Translations under genes and position numbers: made by a program
The notes under the pieces: generated by a model
What the model saw: only the letters and a program-made list of their open reading frames with translations
Told to the model about the DNA's origin: nothing
Databases searched by the model: none
NCBI RefSeq assembly: GCF_002086635.1
Contig: NZ_MVHD01000036.1
Location: 1-56,108 of the forward strand
Direction: 5' to 3'
Source: Mycobacterium alsense
GTDB taxonomy: Bacteria > Actinomycetota > Actinomycetes > Mycobacteriales > Mycobacteriaceae
DNA length: 56,108 nucleotides
Part shown: positions 32,052 through 40,558 of the stretch, piece by piece
How the letters are laid out: the number at the start of each line of letters is the position of its first letter
How positions within the stretch are numbered: the first letter of the stretch is position 1

Positions 32052-32837
32052 TCAGGTGCCCGTCCAGCGGGGGGGCCGCTTCTCGGCGAACGCGATCGCG
32101 CCCTCCTTGGCGTCGTTCGACGAGAACACCGGCATCAGGATCTTGCCCTGCTCGGCGAACATCGTGTCGGGGCTCCAGCTGCGAGATTCGACGATGATCC
32201 GCTTGGTGGCCGCCACCGCCAGGGGGCCGTTGGCGGTGATCTTCTCCGCAAGCTCGATCGCGGCGGCCAGCGCACCGCCGGGCTCGGCGAGCACGTTGAC
32301 CATGCCCAGGGCGTGCGCCCGCTCGGCGCTGAAGTTCTCCCCGGTCAGCGCCAGCTCCATGGCGATGGCGGGCGGGATGCGCTCGGGCAGGCGCAGCAGC
32401 CCCCCGCCGCCGGCCACCAGCCCGCGCTTGACCTCGGGGATGCCGAACGCCGCGTCCCTGGACGCCACGATCAGGTCGGTCGCCAGCGCCAGCTCGGTCC
32501 CGCCGGCCAGGGCGTAACCCTCGACCGCCGCGATGAGCGGCTTGGCCGGCGGGCGCTCGGTGAAGCCCATGCCGCGGCCCTCGACGACGGGGACCTCGCC
32601 GCGCGCGAACGCCTTGAGGTCCATGCCCGCGCAGAACGAGCCACCCGCTCCGGTCAGGATGCCCACCGACAGGCCCTGGTCCCCGTCGAGCCGGTCCATC
32701 GCGTCGGCCAATCCCCTGGCCACGGCGGCGTTGACCGCGTTCTTGGCCTTCGGCCGGTTGATGGTGATGATCAGGATGCGATCCCGTTGCTCGACGAGAA
32801 CTTCGGGTTCGTTGGCCTCTTCGCTCCCAGTGCTCAC
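32052..32837 (-). CDS. echA1: Enoyl-CoA hydratase EchA1
   Basis: A 261-aa crotonase-fold protein orthologous to Rv0222, nearly identical in its core (EVLVEQRDRILIITINRPKA). Oxyanion-hole segments are GGSFCAGMDLKAF and EGYALAGGTELALATD. It should hydrate enoyl-CoA or act as an isomerase; in M. tuberculosis Rv0222 has also been studied as a secreted virulence factor. GTG 32837 is chosen to match the ortholog's length; AAGGAG lies about 12 nt upstream. An upstream TTG (32861) would add eight residues. Confidence 0.9.
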   Translation of the reverse strand: MSTGSEEANEPEVLVEQRDRILIITINRPKAKNAVNAAVARGLADAMDRLDGDQGLSVGILTGAGGSFCAGMDLKAFARGEVPVVEGRGMGFTERPPAKPLIAAVEGYALAGGTELALATDLIVASRDAAFGIPEVKRGLVAGGGGLLRLPERIPPAIAMELALTGENFSAERAHALGMVNVLAEPGGALAAAIELAEKITANGPLAVAATKRIIVESRSWSPDTMFAEQGKILMPVFSSNDAKEGAIAFAEKRPPRWTGT

Positions 32838-32955
32838 AGTGCTGCCCGGCTCCTTCTTCAATGGGTGGCTGTTCTGCGACCGATGGTAACGGCCGATCAG
32901 AATGGCATTAACACCAGCCGAGAGTGCCGTTTCCCCTCTTGCCCCGCGCCGAATC

Positions 32956-34365
32956 TCAGGCGGGCGCCATCGCGGTGTCGACGACCGTGAGTTCCTCGGA
33001 AAGTCCTGCGGCCCTTCGTATTTCGACGAAGTCGGAGACCATCGCCTCGGTCACCTCGTGCGGGTCCTTGACGGTGGCGCCGTCGGTGAGCACCGAGATG
33101 TTGAGCTGGTCGACGTAGCTCCACACGGTGATGTTGAGGCCGCTGCCCGCGGTCAGGGGGCCCACCGAGTAGATCTCGGTGACCAGCGCGCCGCCCACCC
33201 GGCCGCGCTCGCGGGGACCGGGCACGTTGGAGATGTTCAGGTTCAGGATCTTGTTCTGCCCGTCCCGGCCGGACGCCCAGCGGAAGAAGGCCTCCGTCGG
33301 CGCGGGCGGCATGTAGGCGGCCCACCTGCTGACCAGCTCCGGCCCCATCAGCTGATTGCTCTCCTTGGCGGCGATGGCGTTCTCGTGGCTGCACCGCACC
33401 CGCTCCAGCGGGTCGTCGGAATCGGTCGGCAGACCCACCAACACCCCGGTGAAGCGATTGCCGAAGATCCGCTCGGGCGAGAAGTCGAAACTCATTGGCA
33501 CCGAGGCCAGCAGGGGTTCCGCGGTGCCGTCGTAGCGCAGCAGGAGCGTGCGCAGCGCGCCGCTCGACATGGCCAGCACCATGTCGTTGATCGTCGCGCC
33601 GAGGCGCTTGCCGGTCTCCTTGACGTCGGCGAGCGCCAGCGTGGCGGTCGCGAACCTGCGCTCCGGCGTGATCATGTGGTTGATGAAGCTCGGCGGCGGC
33701 GTGAACGGCCGGGTCAGCTCCGGCGAGAGCCTGCGGGAGCTGCGGCGCACCCGGCCCAGGCCCTGCGCCGTGTAGCGGACGGTCGCGGGGATGCGCCCGA
33801 TGTGGCGGAGATGATCCGCGAACGCCGACCCCAGCAGCTGCCGGGCGGTGGGGGGCGGGTCCGGCAGATACCGCTCGCTGTCCGCGCCGCCCTGGAGATC
33901 CATCCCGCGGGCCATCAGGTTCGCCGACGCGACGCCGTCGGCGAGGGCGTGGTGAATCTTGCCGACCACCGCGATCCGGTGGTTGGCCAGGCCCTCGACG
34001 AAGTACATCTCCCACAGCGGGCGTTTCCGGTCGAGCGGGGTGCTGGCGATTTGCCCGATCGCCTCGTCGAGTTCGCGGCGACCGCCGGGAGCCGGCAGTC
34101 GCCAGGGCCGGATGTGGTATTCGAGGTCGACCTCGCAGCTCTCCCGCCACATCGGATGGTGGAATTTCCCGGGGACCTCGACGAGCTGGTAGCAGAACGG
34201 CTCGAGTTTGTTCAGCCGGCCGCCGATCACCGCGCGGAACGCGTCGATGTCGAAGTCACGCCGGTCCGGAGCCAGTTCGATCACGGCAGCCTTGATGGTG
34301 TGCATGTGCACGTTGGGCGTCTCGCTGTACAGCAGTACCGCGTCCCAGCCGCTGAGCCTTTTCAC
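32956..34365 (-). CDS. WS/DGAT acyltransferase (Rv0221-like)
   Basis: A 469-aa member of the bifunctional wax-ester synthase/diacylglycerol acyltransferase family, with the catalytic motif HHALADG (HHxxxDG) at about residue 138 and a conserved NISNVPGPRE segment near the C-terminus. It esterifies fatty acyl-CoA to diacylglycerol or fatty alcohol for storage lipids. The GTG start is preceded by AAGGGG. Its placement next to lipC, an esterase that can release fatty acids, and echA1/FadE genes fits a lipid storage and turnover cluster. Confidence 0.9.
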   Translation of the reverse strand: MKRLSGWDAVLLYSETPNVHMHTIKAAVIELAPDRRDFDIDAFRAVIGGRLNKLEPFCYQLVEVPGKFHHPMWRESCEVDLEYHIRPWRLPAPGGRRELDEAIGQIASTPLDRKRPLWEMYFVEGLANHRIAVVGKIHHALADGVASANLMARGMDLQGGADSERYLPDPPPTARQLLGSAFADHLRHIGRIPATVRYTAQGLGRVRRSSRRLSPELTRPFTPPPSFINHMITPERRFATATLALADVKETGKRLGATINDMVLAMSSGALRTLLLRYDGTAEPLLASVPMSFDFSPERIFGNRFTGVLVGLPTDSDDPLERVRCSHENAIAAKESNQLMGPELVSRWAAYMPPAPTEAFFRWASGRDGQNKILNLNISNVPGPRERGRVGGALVTEIYSVGPLTAGSGLNITVWSYVDQLNISVLTDGATVKDPHEVTEAMVSDFVEIRRAAGLSEELTVVDTAMAPA

Positions 34366-34409
34366 CGCCGCCCCTTACCCATAGAGGGACCATACTCAGC
34401 GTCGGGAGC

Positions 34410-35615
34410 TCAGATGACCTCTTTCGCGCCAATCTGTGTCTTGGTGCGGTAGGCCTGGTGGAGGAACAGCGACGCCGCGTGGGCCGCCGCGCCCGCCCGT
34501 TCGCCGTCGACCAGGTCGTAGCCGTGGCCCGCGCCGGGCAGTTCCAGGTAGCCGACCGTCGAACGCGACACCGCCCGCAGCCGATCGACGAACGTGCGGG
34601 CCTGCTCGACCGGGATCACGTTGTCCTTGCTGCCGTGAATCACCAAGAACGGCGGGGCATTCCGATGCACCCGCGCGATCGGCGACGCGTCGCGGAACAC
34701 CTCGGGGTGGCGGGCGATCGACCGCTTGACGACCACCCGCTCCAGGAAGTCGACGAACTGGTCGCGTTCGGGCGTGGAACGGTCTTCCCAGTCGTAGCGG
34801 CCGTAGATGCCGACCACCGCGTCCACGGAGGCGTCGGCGCCTTCGGGCAGCTGGGCGCGGTGCGCGGGGTCGCCGGGGGTCAGCCCCGCGAGCGCGGCCA
34901 GGTGCCCGCCGGCCGAACAGCCCGCCACCGCAACGAAATTGCGATCGCCGCCGAACTTGTCGACGTTGGCGCGCGCCCACGCGATGGCGGTCTTGACGTC
35001 GGTGATGTGGCGCGGCCAGCGGTGGCGCGGTGAGACGCGGTAGTCGATCGCCAGGCACACCCACCCCTGCTCGGCCAGCCGCGACATGAGCGCGGATCCC
35101 TGCCCCATGCACCGCCCGTGCACCCAGGCACCGCCCGGGACGAAGATGAGCACCGGCGCGGGTTCCGGGGGCAGGTCTTTGCGGCGCCATACGTCGAGCA
35201 CCTGCGCCTGGTTGTCGCCGTAGTGCACGCCACGGCGGTAGAGGTAGCGTCGCTGGCGCAGCGCGTCCCAGATCGGCGGGATCCGCTCCGCGGTGGGCCA
35301 TTCGGCGTCGAGCTCCGCCGCGGACACCACGCCCCGCAGCGCGGCGAGGGAGGCCTCGCGGGTGCCCTCCCGATCGCGGCGGCGCGCGTCGTTGGTCCCG
35401 GGCGTGAGCCAGTCCTTCGCCATCGTGGACAGGGCTCGCGGCGCGTGCCGGGCGCCCCAGACGCCCATCGCGGTCACGCCGCCGAGGGGCTCGAGGCTCT
35501 TTCCGACGACCGGCAGCGAAGCACCCGCCACGCTAAGGGCCAGCATGTAGTCGGCGGGGCCGGCCCGCAGCAACCGTCTCACGCAGGGCGTCATGCGGGG
35601 TCGCTTCGCAGCCAT
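34410..35615 (-). CDS. lipC: Carboxylesterase/lipase LipC
   Basis: A 401-aa alpha/beta-hydrolase orthologous to Rv0220. The nucleophile elbow is VAGCSAGGHLAAL, the oxyanion motif is a variant FVPGGAWVHG instead of HGGG, and the acid/His are in HGSKDNVIPVEQ and GAGHGYDLVDG. The N-terminal 50 residues are hydrophobic, consistent with cell-surface location of the M. tuberculosis protein, an esterase on short-chain esters. TACAGT lies 7 nt before the ATG and no Shine-Dalgarno is present, so it is likely leaderless. The gene is 44 bp upstream of the WS/DGAT gene. Confidence 0.92.
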   Translation of the reverse strand: MAAKRPRMTPCVRRLLRAGPADYMLALSVAGASLPVVGKSLEPLGGVTAMGVWGARHAPRALSTMAKDWLTPGTNDARRRDREGTREASLAALRGVVSAAELDAEWPTAERIPPIWDALRQRRYLYRRGVHYGDNQAQVLDVWRRKDLPPEPAPVLIFVPGGAWVHGRCMGQGSALMSRLAEQGWVCLAIDYRVSPRHRWPRHITDVKTAIAWARANVDKFGGDRNFVAVAGCSAGGHLAALAGLTPGDPAHRAQLPEGADASVDAVVGIYGRYDWEDRSTPERDQFVDFLERVVVKRSIARHPEVFRDASPIARVHRNAPPFLVIHGSKDNVIPVEQARTFVDRLRAVSRSTVGYLELPGAGHGYDLVDGERAGAAAHAASLFLHQAYRTKTQIGAKEVI

Positions 35616-35622
35616 GCACCGG

Positions 35623-35628
35623 ACTGTA
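35623..35628 (-). promoter_or_regulatory. Predicted leaderless -10 hexamer for lipC
   Basis: TACAGT followed by 7 nt and ATG 35615 on the minus strand. Confidence 0.5.
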
Positions 35629-35706
35629 CCCCCGGGGGCGTCAGCAAAACCGACGATTCCGTTAGTCGCGGCCGCCCGGGTGCCGGTCGCCGCCCTCGGA
35701 CGGTTG

Positions 35707-36237
35707 CTAATCCTCGTTGACTACGTGTGCAGCTTGTTTTGTTTGTTTGCTCTCCAGGCGGTGTGTCGCACGCCTCTGGGTCACGGCGAGCCGCGCGGCG
35801 TAGCAAATAGCGCTCGCCGCGAACATCGCCGCGGTCAGCAGCAGCCACCGGCCCAGAAACGGCTGCTGCGTCTGCCCGGTGGCGGCCTGATACGTCGGGG
35901 CGCCCTGCTCGACGATGCCCGGCAGAAAGATCAACAGCGTCAGCCCGGCGCCCAGGGCGGGCACGCGAATGTGGTTGCGGGCGCTGACGTTCAGCCGGCT
36001 CGCGGACAGCACTTGGTCGGCCAGCGCGTAGAGCGGGAAGAGCAGGAGATCGTGGGCGATCACCGCCGCGGCCAGCCAGACGGCGATCGACTGCCACCAG
36101 GTGCCGGGGTTCCAGAGCGTCGCCGGCTGGAAGGTGGCCAGGAGGTAGCCCAACAACGCGAACCCGGACAGCATCGTCAGCAGGTGCAGCGGGCGGGACC
36201 CGTAGATCGCCGCGAAACGCGTTGAGAATGACGGCAT
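35707..36237 (-). CDS. Four-helix membrane protein (Rv0219-like)
   Basis: About 176 aa with four hydrophobic helices (first: LHLLTMLSGFALLGYLLATF) and a basic C-terminal tail. It is orthologous in position and length to Rv0219, of unknown function. It starts immediately (1 bp) after the stop of the Rv0218-like oxidoreductase on the same strand, so it probably forms a membrane subunit or assembly partner of that enzyme. The 91 bp to lipC show nothing else. Confidence 0.8.
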   Translation of the reverse strand: MPSFSTRFAAIYGSRPLHLLTMLSGFALLGYLLATFQPATLWNPGTWWQSIAVWLAAAVIAHDLLLFPLYALADQVLSASRLNVSARNHIRVPALGAGLTLLIFLPGIVEQGAPTYQAATGQTQQPFLGRWLLLTAAMFAASAICYAARLAVTQRRATHRLESKQTKQAAHVVNED

Positions 36238-36238
36238 C

Positions 36239-37465
36239 TCAGCTCGGCTCGAACTCGATGGACGACACCCATTTGGTGTTGTGCACGCCGGGCAGCGCCG
36301 GAACGATGATCCGGGCCGGATACCCGTGATCCAGCGACAGGTCGGCGCCGTTGACGCGCAGCGCCAGCAGGGCGTCGGGATCGCCGATCTGGTTGGCCTG
36401 CAACGCCGCCGCGCCGAACGCACCGCCTCGCTGCAGCGACGCCACCCGTGCCGCGCGCGGCGCGGGCACGCCCGCCAGCCGGGCCAGCTCGGCCAGCCGG
36501 ACCCCGCTCCAGCTCTGCACCGTCGACCATCCCTCGACGCACGCGATCGGCAGCCGCGCGGTGCGTTGCGGCAAACCGGCCAGCTCGGCCCGGTCCAGCA
36601 CCACCTCGGTCGCGCCCCCGCGCAGGGTCAGTCGCCAGCCGGCGCCGACGGCTTCGGGCGCGATGCCCGCCGCGGCGGCGGTCTTGTTGACCGGAAAGTC
36701 GCCCCGGCCCCGCCCACGGGGCAGCAGCAGCGCGGTACTCCGGGCGACGCCGCCGAGGGTCTGGCCCACGGTCAGGACCCCGACCAGCAGCGCGCCGGAG
36801 CCGACCAGCGCCAGCGCGCCCCGCCGGCTCATGGTCGGTTCGGCCGGGTCGGCCGCCACCAGGCCGTCGGGATCGGGCGGCTGCGGTCGGGTGTCACTTC
36901 GGTTGGTGCGCAACACTTCCCGCAGCGGCAGCGACCGCAGCCCTTGCACCATGCGTGGGAGCTTGAGCGCGATGTGCATCAGGAAGCCGGTGATGAACAC
37001 CCAGGCCCCGAAGTAGTGGGCGGTGTAGAAGCTGAACCCGAAGACATAGTCGTACTGGATGTTGAGGACCCCGGTGACGATCTCGAACAACACCCCGCCG
37101 ACCAGCATCAGCAGCGAAAGGCGCTCCAGCGCCTGGGCGATCGAGCGGGCGGGCGGGAACGCGAACAGCCGCGGGATCACCGACCACAGCTTGGCCAGCA
37201 CCACCGGGATGATGACCAGGCCGAGTCCCACGTGCAGGCCCTGCGTCAACCGGTACAACCACGACGGGCGGGCCGGCCAGGTGAAGGCGGGCAGGCGCAG
37301 CCAGCCGACGTCGCCGGGGATGGCCTGGCCCAACTGGGGGGCGTAGGCGATGTAGGAGAGCAGCCCGGTGACGGCGACGATCGGCAGCGTGCCCAGCAGC
37401 ACCACCGCGAACACCGACGTCAGCCACGGGCCGCGCAGCGGGCTGCGAAACCGCGGAAGGGTCAC
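36239..37465 (-). CDS. Membrane molybdopterin oxidoreductase with cytochrome-b561-like helices (Rv0218-like)
   Basis: A 408-aa protein in two parts. Residues 1 to about 185 contain four to five helices with His residues placed as in b-type cytochromes (LTQGLHVGLGLVIIP, FYTAHYFGAWVF, GFLMHIAL). Residues about 250-408 are a sulfite-oxidase-fold domain with the molybdenum-binding Cys in PIACVEGWSTVQSWSGV. A further helix (about 213-235) separates them. The enzyme should reduce an extracytoplasmic substrate using membrane electrons; the substrate is unknown. The GTG start is 7 bp after the upstream methyltransferase stop. Confidence 0.87.
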   Translation of the reverse strand: MTLPRFRSPLRGPWLTSVFAVVLLGTLPIVAVTGLLSYIAYAPQLGQAIPGDVGWLRLPAFTWPARPSWLYRLTQGLHVGLGLVIIPVVLAKLWSVIPRLFAFPPARSIAQALERLSLLMLVGGVLFEIVTGVLNIQYDYVFGFSFYTAHYFGAWVFITGFLMHIALKLPRMVQGLRSLPLREVLRTNRSDTRPQPPDPDGLVAADPAEPTMSRRGALALVGSGALLVGVLTVGQTLGGVARSTALLLPRGRGRGDFPVNKTAAAAGIAPEAVGAGWRLTLRGGATEVVLDRAELAGLPQRTARLPIACVEGWSTVQSWSGVRLAELARLAGVPAPRAARVASLQRGGAFGAAALQANQIGDPDALLALRVNGADLSLDHGYPARIIVPALPGVHNTKWVSSIEFEPS

Positions 37466-37472
37466 CGGCGGC

Positions 37473-38126
37473 TCACCAGGCCACCAGGCTCGCGACCACG
37501 CGGCCGGCGATGAGCCGGACGCCGGTCAGCGTGAGGCCCACCTGCGCGGCCAGCGCGGCGGCGCTGTCCACCCCCACCGATGCCCACCGGAACCAGGGCC
37601 CCACGTCCCCGCCGATCTCGAGGCGCACCCAGCGGGCGTGGACCCCGATGACCTCGGTCTCGAACTCGGCGATGCAACACCCGCCGCTGACCAGCAGCTC
37701 GGCGGCGCGCCCCAGGATCCGCCGCGGGTCGCCGCCCAGGCCGACGTTCCCGTCGACCAGCAGGACCGTCTGCCACCGGCCCGTTCCGGGCAGCGGCTCG
37801 AACACGTCGCCCAGCAGCGCCGGCGCGCCGCCGCGGCCCGCCAGGCGGATCGCCGTCGCCGACCGGTCGATACCGAGCGCGGGTATCCCCCGCCGGATCA
37901 GCCTGGCGACCAACCGTCCCGGCCCGCAGCCGAGCTCTATCGTCGGCCCGGTACACATCTGGGTGACGGCGTCGTCGAAGGCGTCGTCGTGGGCGTCGCG
38001 GGATGCGCCGTCGGGACAGCGCTCGCCCAGCCACCGGTGGGCCGGCAGGGGCCGGACCTCGCCGTCCTCGTGACGGACCCAACATCTCTCGCCTCCGAGC
38101 GCCCGATCGTAGAGATGCCCCAGCAT
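37473..38126 (-). CDS. Class I SAM-dependent methyltransferase
   Basis: A 217-aa protein. Motif I is TIELGCGPGRLVARLIRRG at about residues 62-80, with the acidic ribose-binding residue in ALGIDRSATAIRLA. The C-terminal part ends VIAGRVVASLVAW-like, predicted beta strand. GAGAGG lies about 7 nt before the ATG. It is 7 bp upstream of the Mo-oxidoreductase gene and probably in the same operon. The substrate is unknown, and it is not in the M. tuberculosis locus as I recall it. Confidence 0.8.
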   Translation of the reverse strand: MLGHLYDRALGGERCWVRHEDGEVRPLPAHRWLGERCPDGASRDAHDDAFDDAVTQMCTGPTIELGCGPGRLVARLIRRGIPALGIDRSATAIRLAGRGGAPALLGDVFEPLPGTGRWQTVLLVDGNVGLGGDPRRILGRAAELLVSGGCCIAEFETEVIGVHARWVRLEIGGDVGPWFRWASVGVDSAAALAAQVGLTLTGVRLIAGRVVASLVAW

Positions 38127-38288
38127 GTCACGCCTCTCGCATCGGTGGGGATGTTGGGCCCGCGTCGCCGGCATGCTGATATCCACGGGATGGACCGGCA
38201 TTTCGATCAACCCGATCGATACCCCGATCTTCGATCGGCTAACCCGGCCCGCGCCGGGCCACCGCGGACCCGGATGGATACTGTGCGG

Positions 38289-39269
38289 ATGCCGACCGAC
38301 GACGCGCGACACGATGACGACGTGCGACACGATGACGACGTTCGAAACGACGGCGTCCACCCCGACCTGCGCCGCATCGCCCGCATCGCCCCGCGGCACC
38401 TGATCGGTCCCCGCACCCTGCCGCTGCTGCGGGCTTTCAGCGCCCTCGGCGAACGCCGCGCCCGCGGCCGCGACGCGCCCGGCGTCGAGGTGATGACAAT
38501 GGGATCGGGCGCCGGTGTCCGCCTGTTCCGGCCCGCCGGCGTGGACGAGCCAGCCCCGCAAGCGGGTGCCCCCACCCCCGCGCTGCTGTGGATCCACGGC
38601 GGCGGCTACGTGATGGGCACCGCGCGACTTGACGACCGGCTGTGCCGGCGGTTCAGCGCGAGGCTCGGGGTGACGGTCGCGTCGGTGGATTACCGCCTGG
38701 CGCCCGAACACCCGTATCCCGCGGCCCTGGAGGACTGCTATTCGGCGCTCACCTGGCTGGCCGACCTGCCCGCGGTGGACCGCGACCGGGTGGCGATCGG
38801 CGGCGCCAGCGCCGGCGGCGGCCTCGCGGCGGCGCTGGCGCTGCTGGCGCGAGACCGCGGCGACATCAGCCCGGTGTTCCAGGTGCTGGTGTACCCGATG
38901 CTGGACGACCGCAGTTCGGCCACCGGTGCGGACCCCAACCACCGCCTCTGGAGCACGCGCAGCAACCGGTTCGGCTGGACGGCCTACCTCGGCGGCGCGG
39001 ACCCGCGGGTCGCCGTGCCGGCCCGCCGCGACGACCTGAGCGGGCTGCCGCCGGCCTGGATCGGCGTCGGTACGCACGACCTGTTCCACGACGAGGACCT
39101 CGCCTACGCGCGGCGCCTGACCGAGGCGGGCGTGCGCTGCCGCGTGGAAGTCGTCCCCGGCGCCTTCCACGGCTTCGACACGTTGGCACCGAGGGCACGG
39201 GTGTCGCGGCGATTTTTCGACAGCCAGTGCGACAGCTTGCGCGCCGCGCTCGATCACATCGCGAAGTAG
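38289..39269 (+). CDS. lipW: Esterase/lipase LipW (HSL family)
   Basis: A 326-aa hormone-sensitive-lipase-type alpha/beta-hydrolase orthologous to Rv0217c. The oxyanion motif is LLWIHGGGYVMG, the nucleophile elbow is IGGASAGGGLAAAL, and the Asp/His are in VGTHDLFHDEDL and GAFHGFD. It hydrolyses short-chain esters. The N-terminus contains an in-frame duplication (HDDDVR twice) encoded by an 18-bp tandem repeat. ATG 38289 is chosen; ATG 38274 is also in frame. The 162 bp upstream (38127-38288) hold a divergent promoter region without clear elements. The 3' end overlaps the amidohydrolase by 16 bp. Confidence 0.88.
   Translation: MPTDDARHDDDVRHDDDVRNDGVHPDLRRIARIAPRHLIGPRTLPLLRAFSALGERRARGRDAPGVEVMTMGSGAGVRLFRPAGVDEPAPQAGAPTPALLWIHGGGYVMGTARLDDRLCRRFSARLGVTVASVDYRLAPEHPYPAALEDCYSALTWLADLPAVDRDRVAIGGASAGGGLAAALALLARDRGDISPVFQVLVYPMLDDRSSATGADPNHRLWSTRSNRFGWTAYLGGADPRVAVPARRDDLSGLPPAWIGVGTHDLFHDEDLAYARRLTEAGVRCRVEVVPGAFHGFDTLAPRARVSRRFFDSQCDSLRAALDHIAK
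38307..38342 (+). repeat. 18-bp tandem repeat inside lipW
   Basis: CGACACGATGACGACGTG occurs at 38307-38324 and again at 38325-38342 with one mismatch. It is in frame and doubles HDDDVR in the N-terminus, which is outside the catalytic domain. Confidence 0.85.
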
Positions 39270-40558
39270 ACGAGTTCGCCGCCGATGACGGTGGCCGCCA
39301 CCATGCCGGCGTCCAGCTCGGCCAGCGCCGTCGCCGGCGCCTCGGTCAGCACGCACAGGTCCCCGGGCTGCCCGATTTCGACGGTCCGCGGGCGCGCCGG
39401 CTGATCCGGGCATCCCAGGAACATCGTCAAAGCCTTTGTCGCCGAGACACATTCGCTCTCACCGAGGATTGAGCCGCTGGGCGTGGTGCGGTACACCGCG
39501 GCGCGCATCGCCGTCCACGGGTCGCCGTGACCGAACGGCATGTCGGTGGACAGCGCCACCGGCACCGCCGCGTCCAACAGGGAAGCGACCCGCCACAGGT
39601 CACGGTGCTCCGCGGCGGGGACGTCGTCGAGGTATTGATCGCCGCGCTCGGCGACGAAGTTGGGCTGCGTCACCACCGTGACCCCGAGCTCGGCGAGGTC
39701 ACTCACGTTCTCGTCGGGCACCACCGCGGCGTGTTCGATGCGATCCCGCGGATGGCTGCCGGCCGCGCGCAGGGCGGCGATGGTGACCACGAGCTGGGCC
39801 GCGGTCACGCAGTGCACCGCAACGGGTCGACCGTCGCCGTGCTGGTCGGCGATCCAGGCCGACAGGGAGTCCAGGTCGAGACGGTCGTCGTGCAGGATCT
39901 TCTTGCCGGGTGCCAAAAAGCTCGGCCGCGGCCGGAATTCGCCGCGGCGGTGCGCCACCAGCAGCGACACCATGTCGTCGGCGTCGAGGTCGGGGGTGGC
40001 GTCGGTGACGCCGGTGACGCCGGTCGCCGCGATCCGGCGGCCGAGTTCGGCCAGGTCGGTCTCGCGCTGCTGCAGCGCGTCCGACCAGCCCCGGTCGGCG
40101 CTGCGCAGCCGCCCGTCGGGATGTTCGGCCAAACCGACGCGGCCCAGCGCCTCGGAGTTGAGCATCCACAGCACACCGCTGCGGTGCTGGATGCGCACCG
40201 GGACGTCGCGCACGAGGGCGTCGAGCGCGGTGCGGTCCAGTTCCCCGGCGACCGACTCGTAATAGCCGACGGCGCGTATCCACCCGTCCGGGCCGGGAGT
40301 CGCGTTCGACAGCAGTTGTGCCAGTTGGTCCTTGGTGGTGACGCCCGGGGGCCCGACGAAGAACGAGTTCAGCGCCGACGCCGCCGAGCGCAGGTGCACG
40401 TGGTGGTCGTGCAGCCCCGGCAGCACGGTTCCGCCGCCGGCGTAGAGCACACCCTCCCCGGGGCCGGCGACCAGATCGTCACCGACCTCCTCGATCTGGG
40501 CGCCGACCCGGATGTCGACCGTCCTACCGTCCAGCAGGGTGGCACGGTGAATCAGCAT
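39254..40558 (-). CDS. Amidohydrolase family protein
   Basis: A 434-aa metal-dependent hydrolase of the Amidohydro_3 type. Metal ligands are in GLHDHHVHL (His-x-His), VHCVTAAQ, IEHAAVVPD and the terminal Asp of STDMPFGHGD; a small beta sandwich is split between the N- and C-termini (final AATVIGGELVYFAM). The substrate is unknown. The ATG overlaps the stop of the CoA-transferase gene by 7 bp, and Rv0216-like lies upstream in the same direction, so these three are one operon that may degrade a cyclic amide or ester after CoA activation. Confidence 0.85.
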   Translation of the reverse strand: MLIHRATLLDGRTVDIRVGAQIEEVGDDLVAGPGEGVLYAGGGTVLPGLHDHHVHLRSAASALNSFFVGPPGVTTKDQLAQLLSNATPGPDGWIRAVGYYESVAGELDRTALDALVRDVPVRIQHRSGVLWMLNSEALGRVGLAEHPDGRLRSADRGWSDALQQRETDLAELGRRIAATGVTGVTDATPDLDADDMVSLLVAHRRGEFRPRPSFLAPGKKILHDDRLDLDSLSAWIADQHGDGRPVAVHCVTAAQLVVTIAALRAAGSHPRDRIEHAAVVPDENVSDLAELGVTVVTQPNFVAERGDQYLDDVPAAEHRDLWRVASLLDAAVPVALSTDMPFGHGDPWTAMRAAVYRTTPSGSILGESECVSATKALTMFLGCPDQPARPRTVEIGQPGDLCVLTEAPATALAELDAGMVAATVIGGELVYFAM

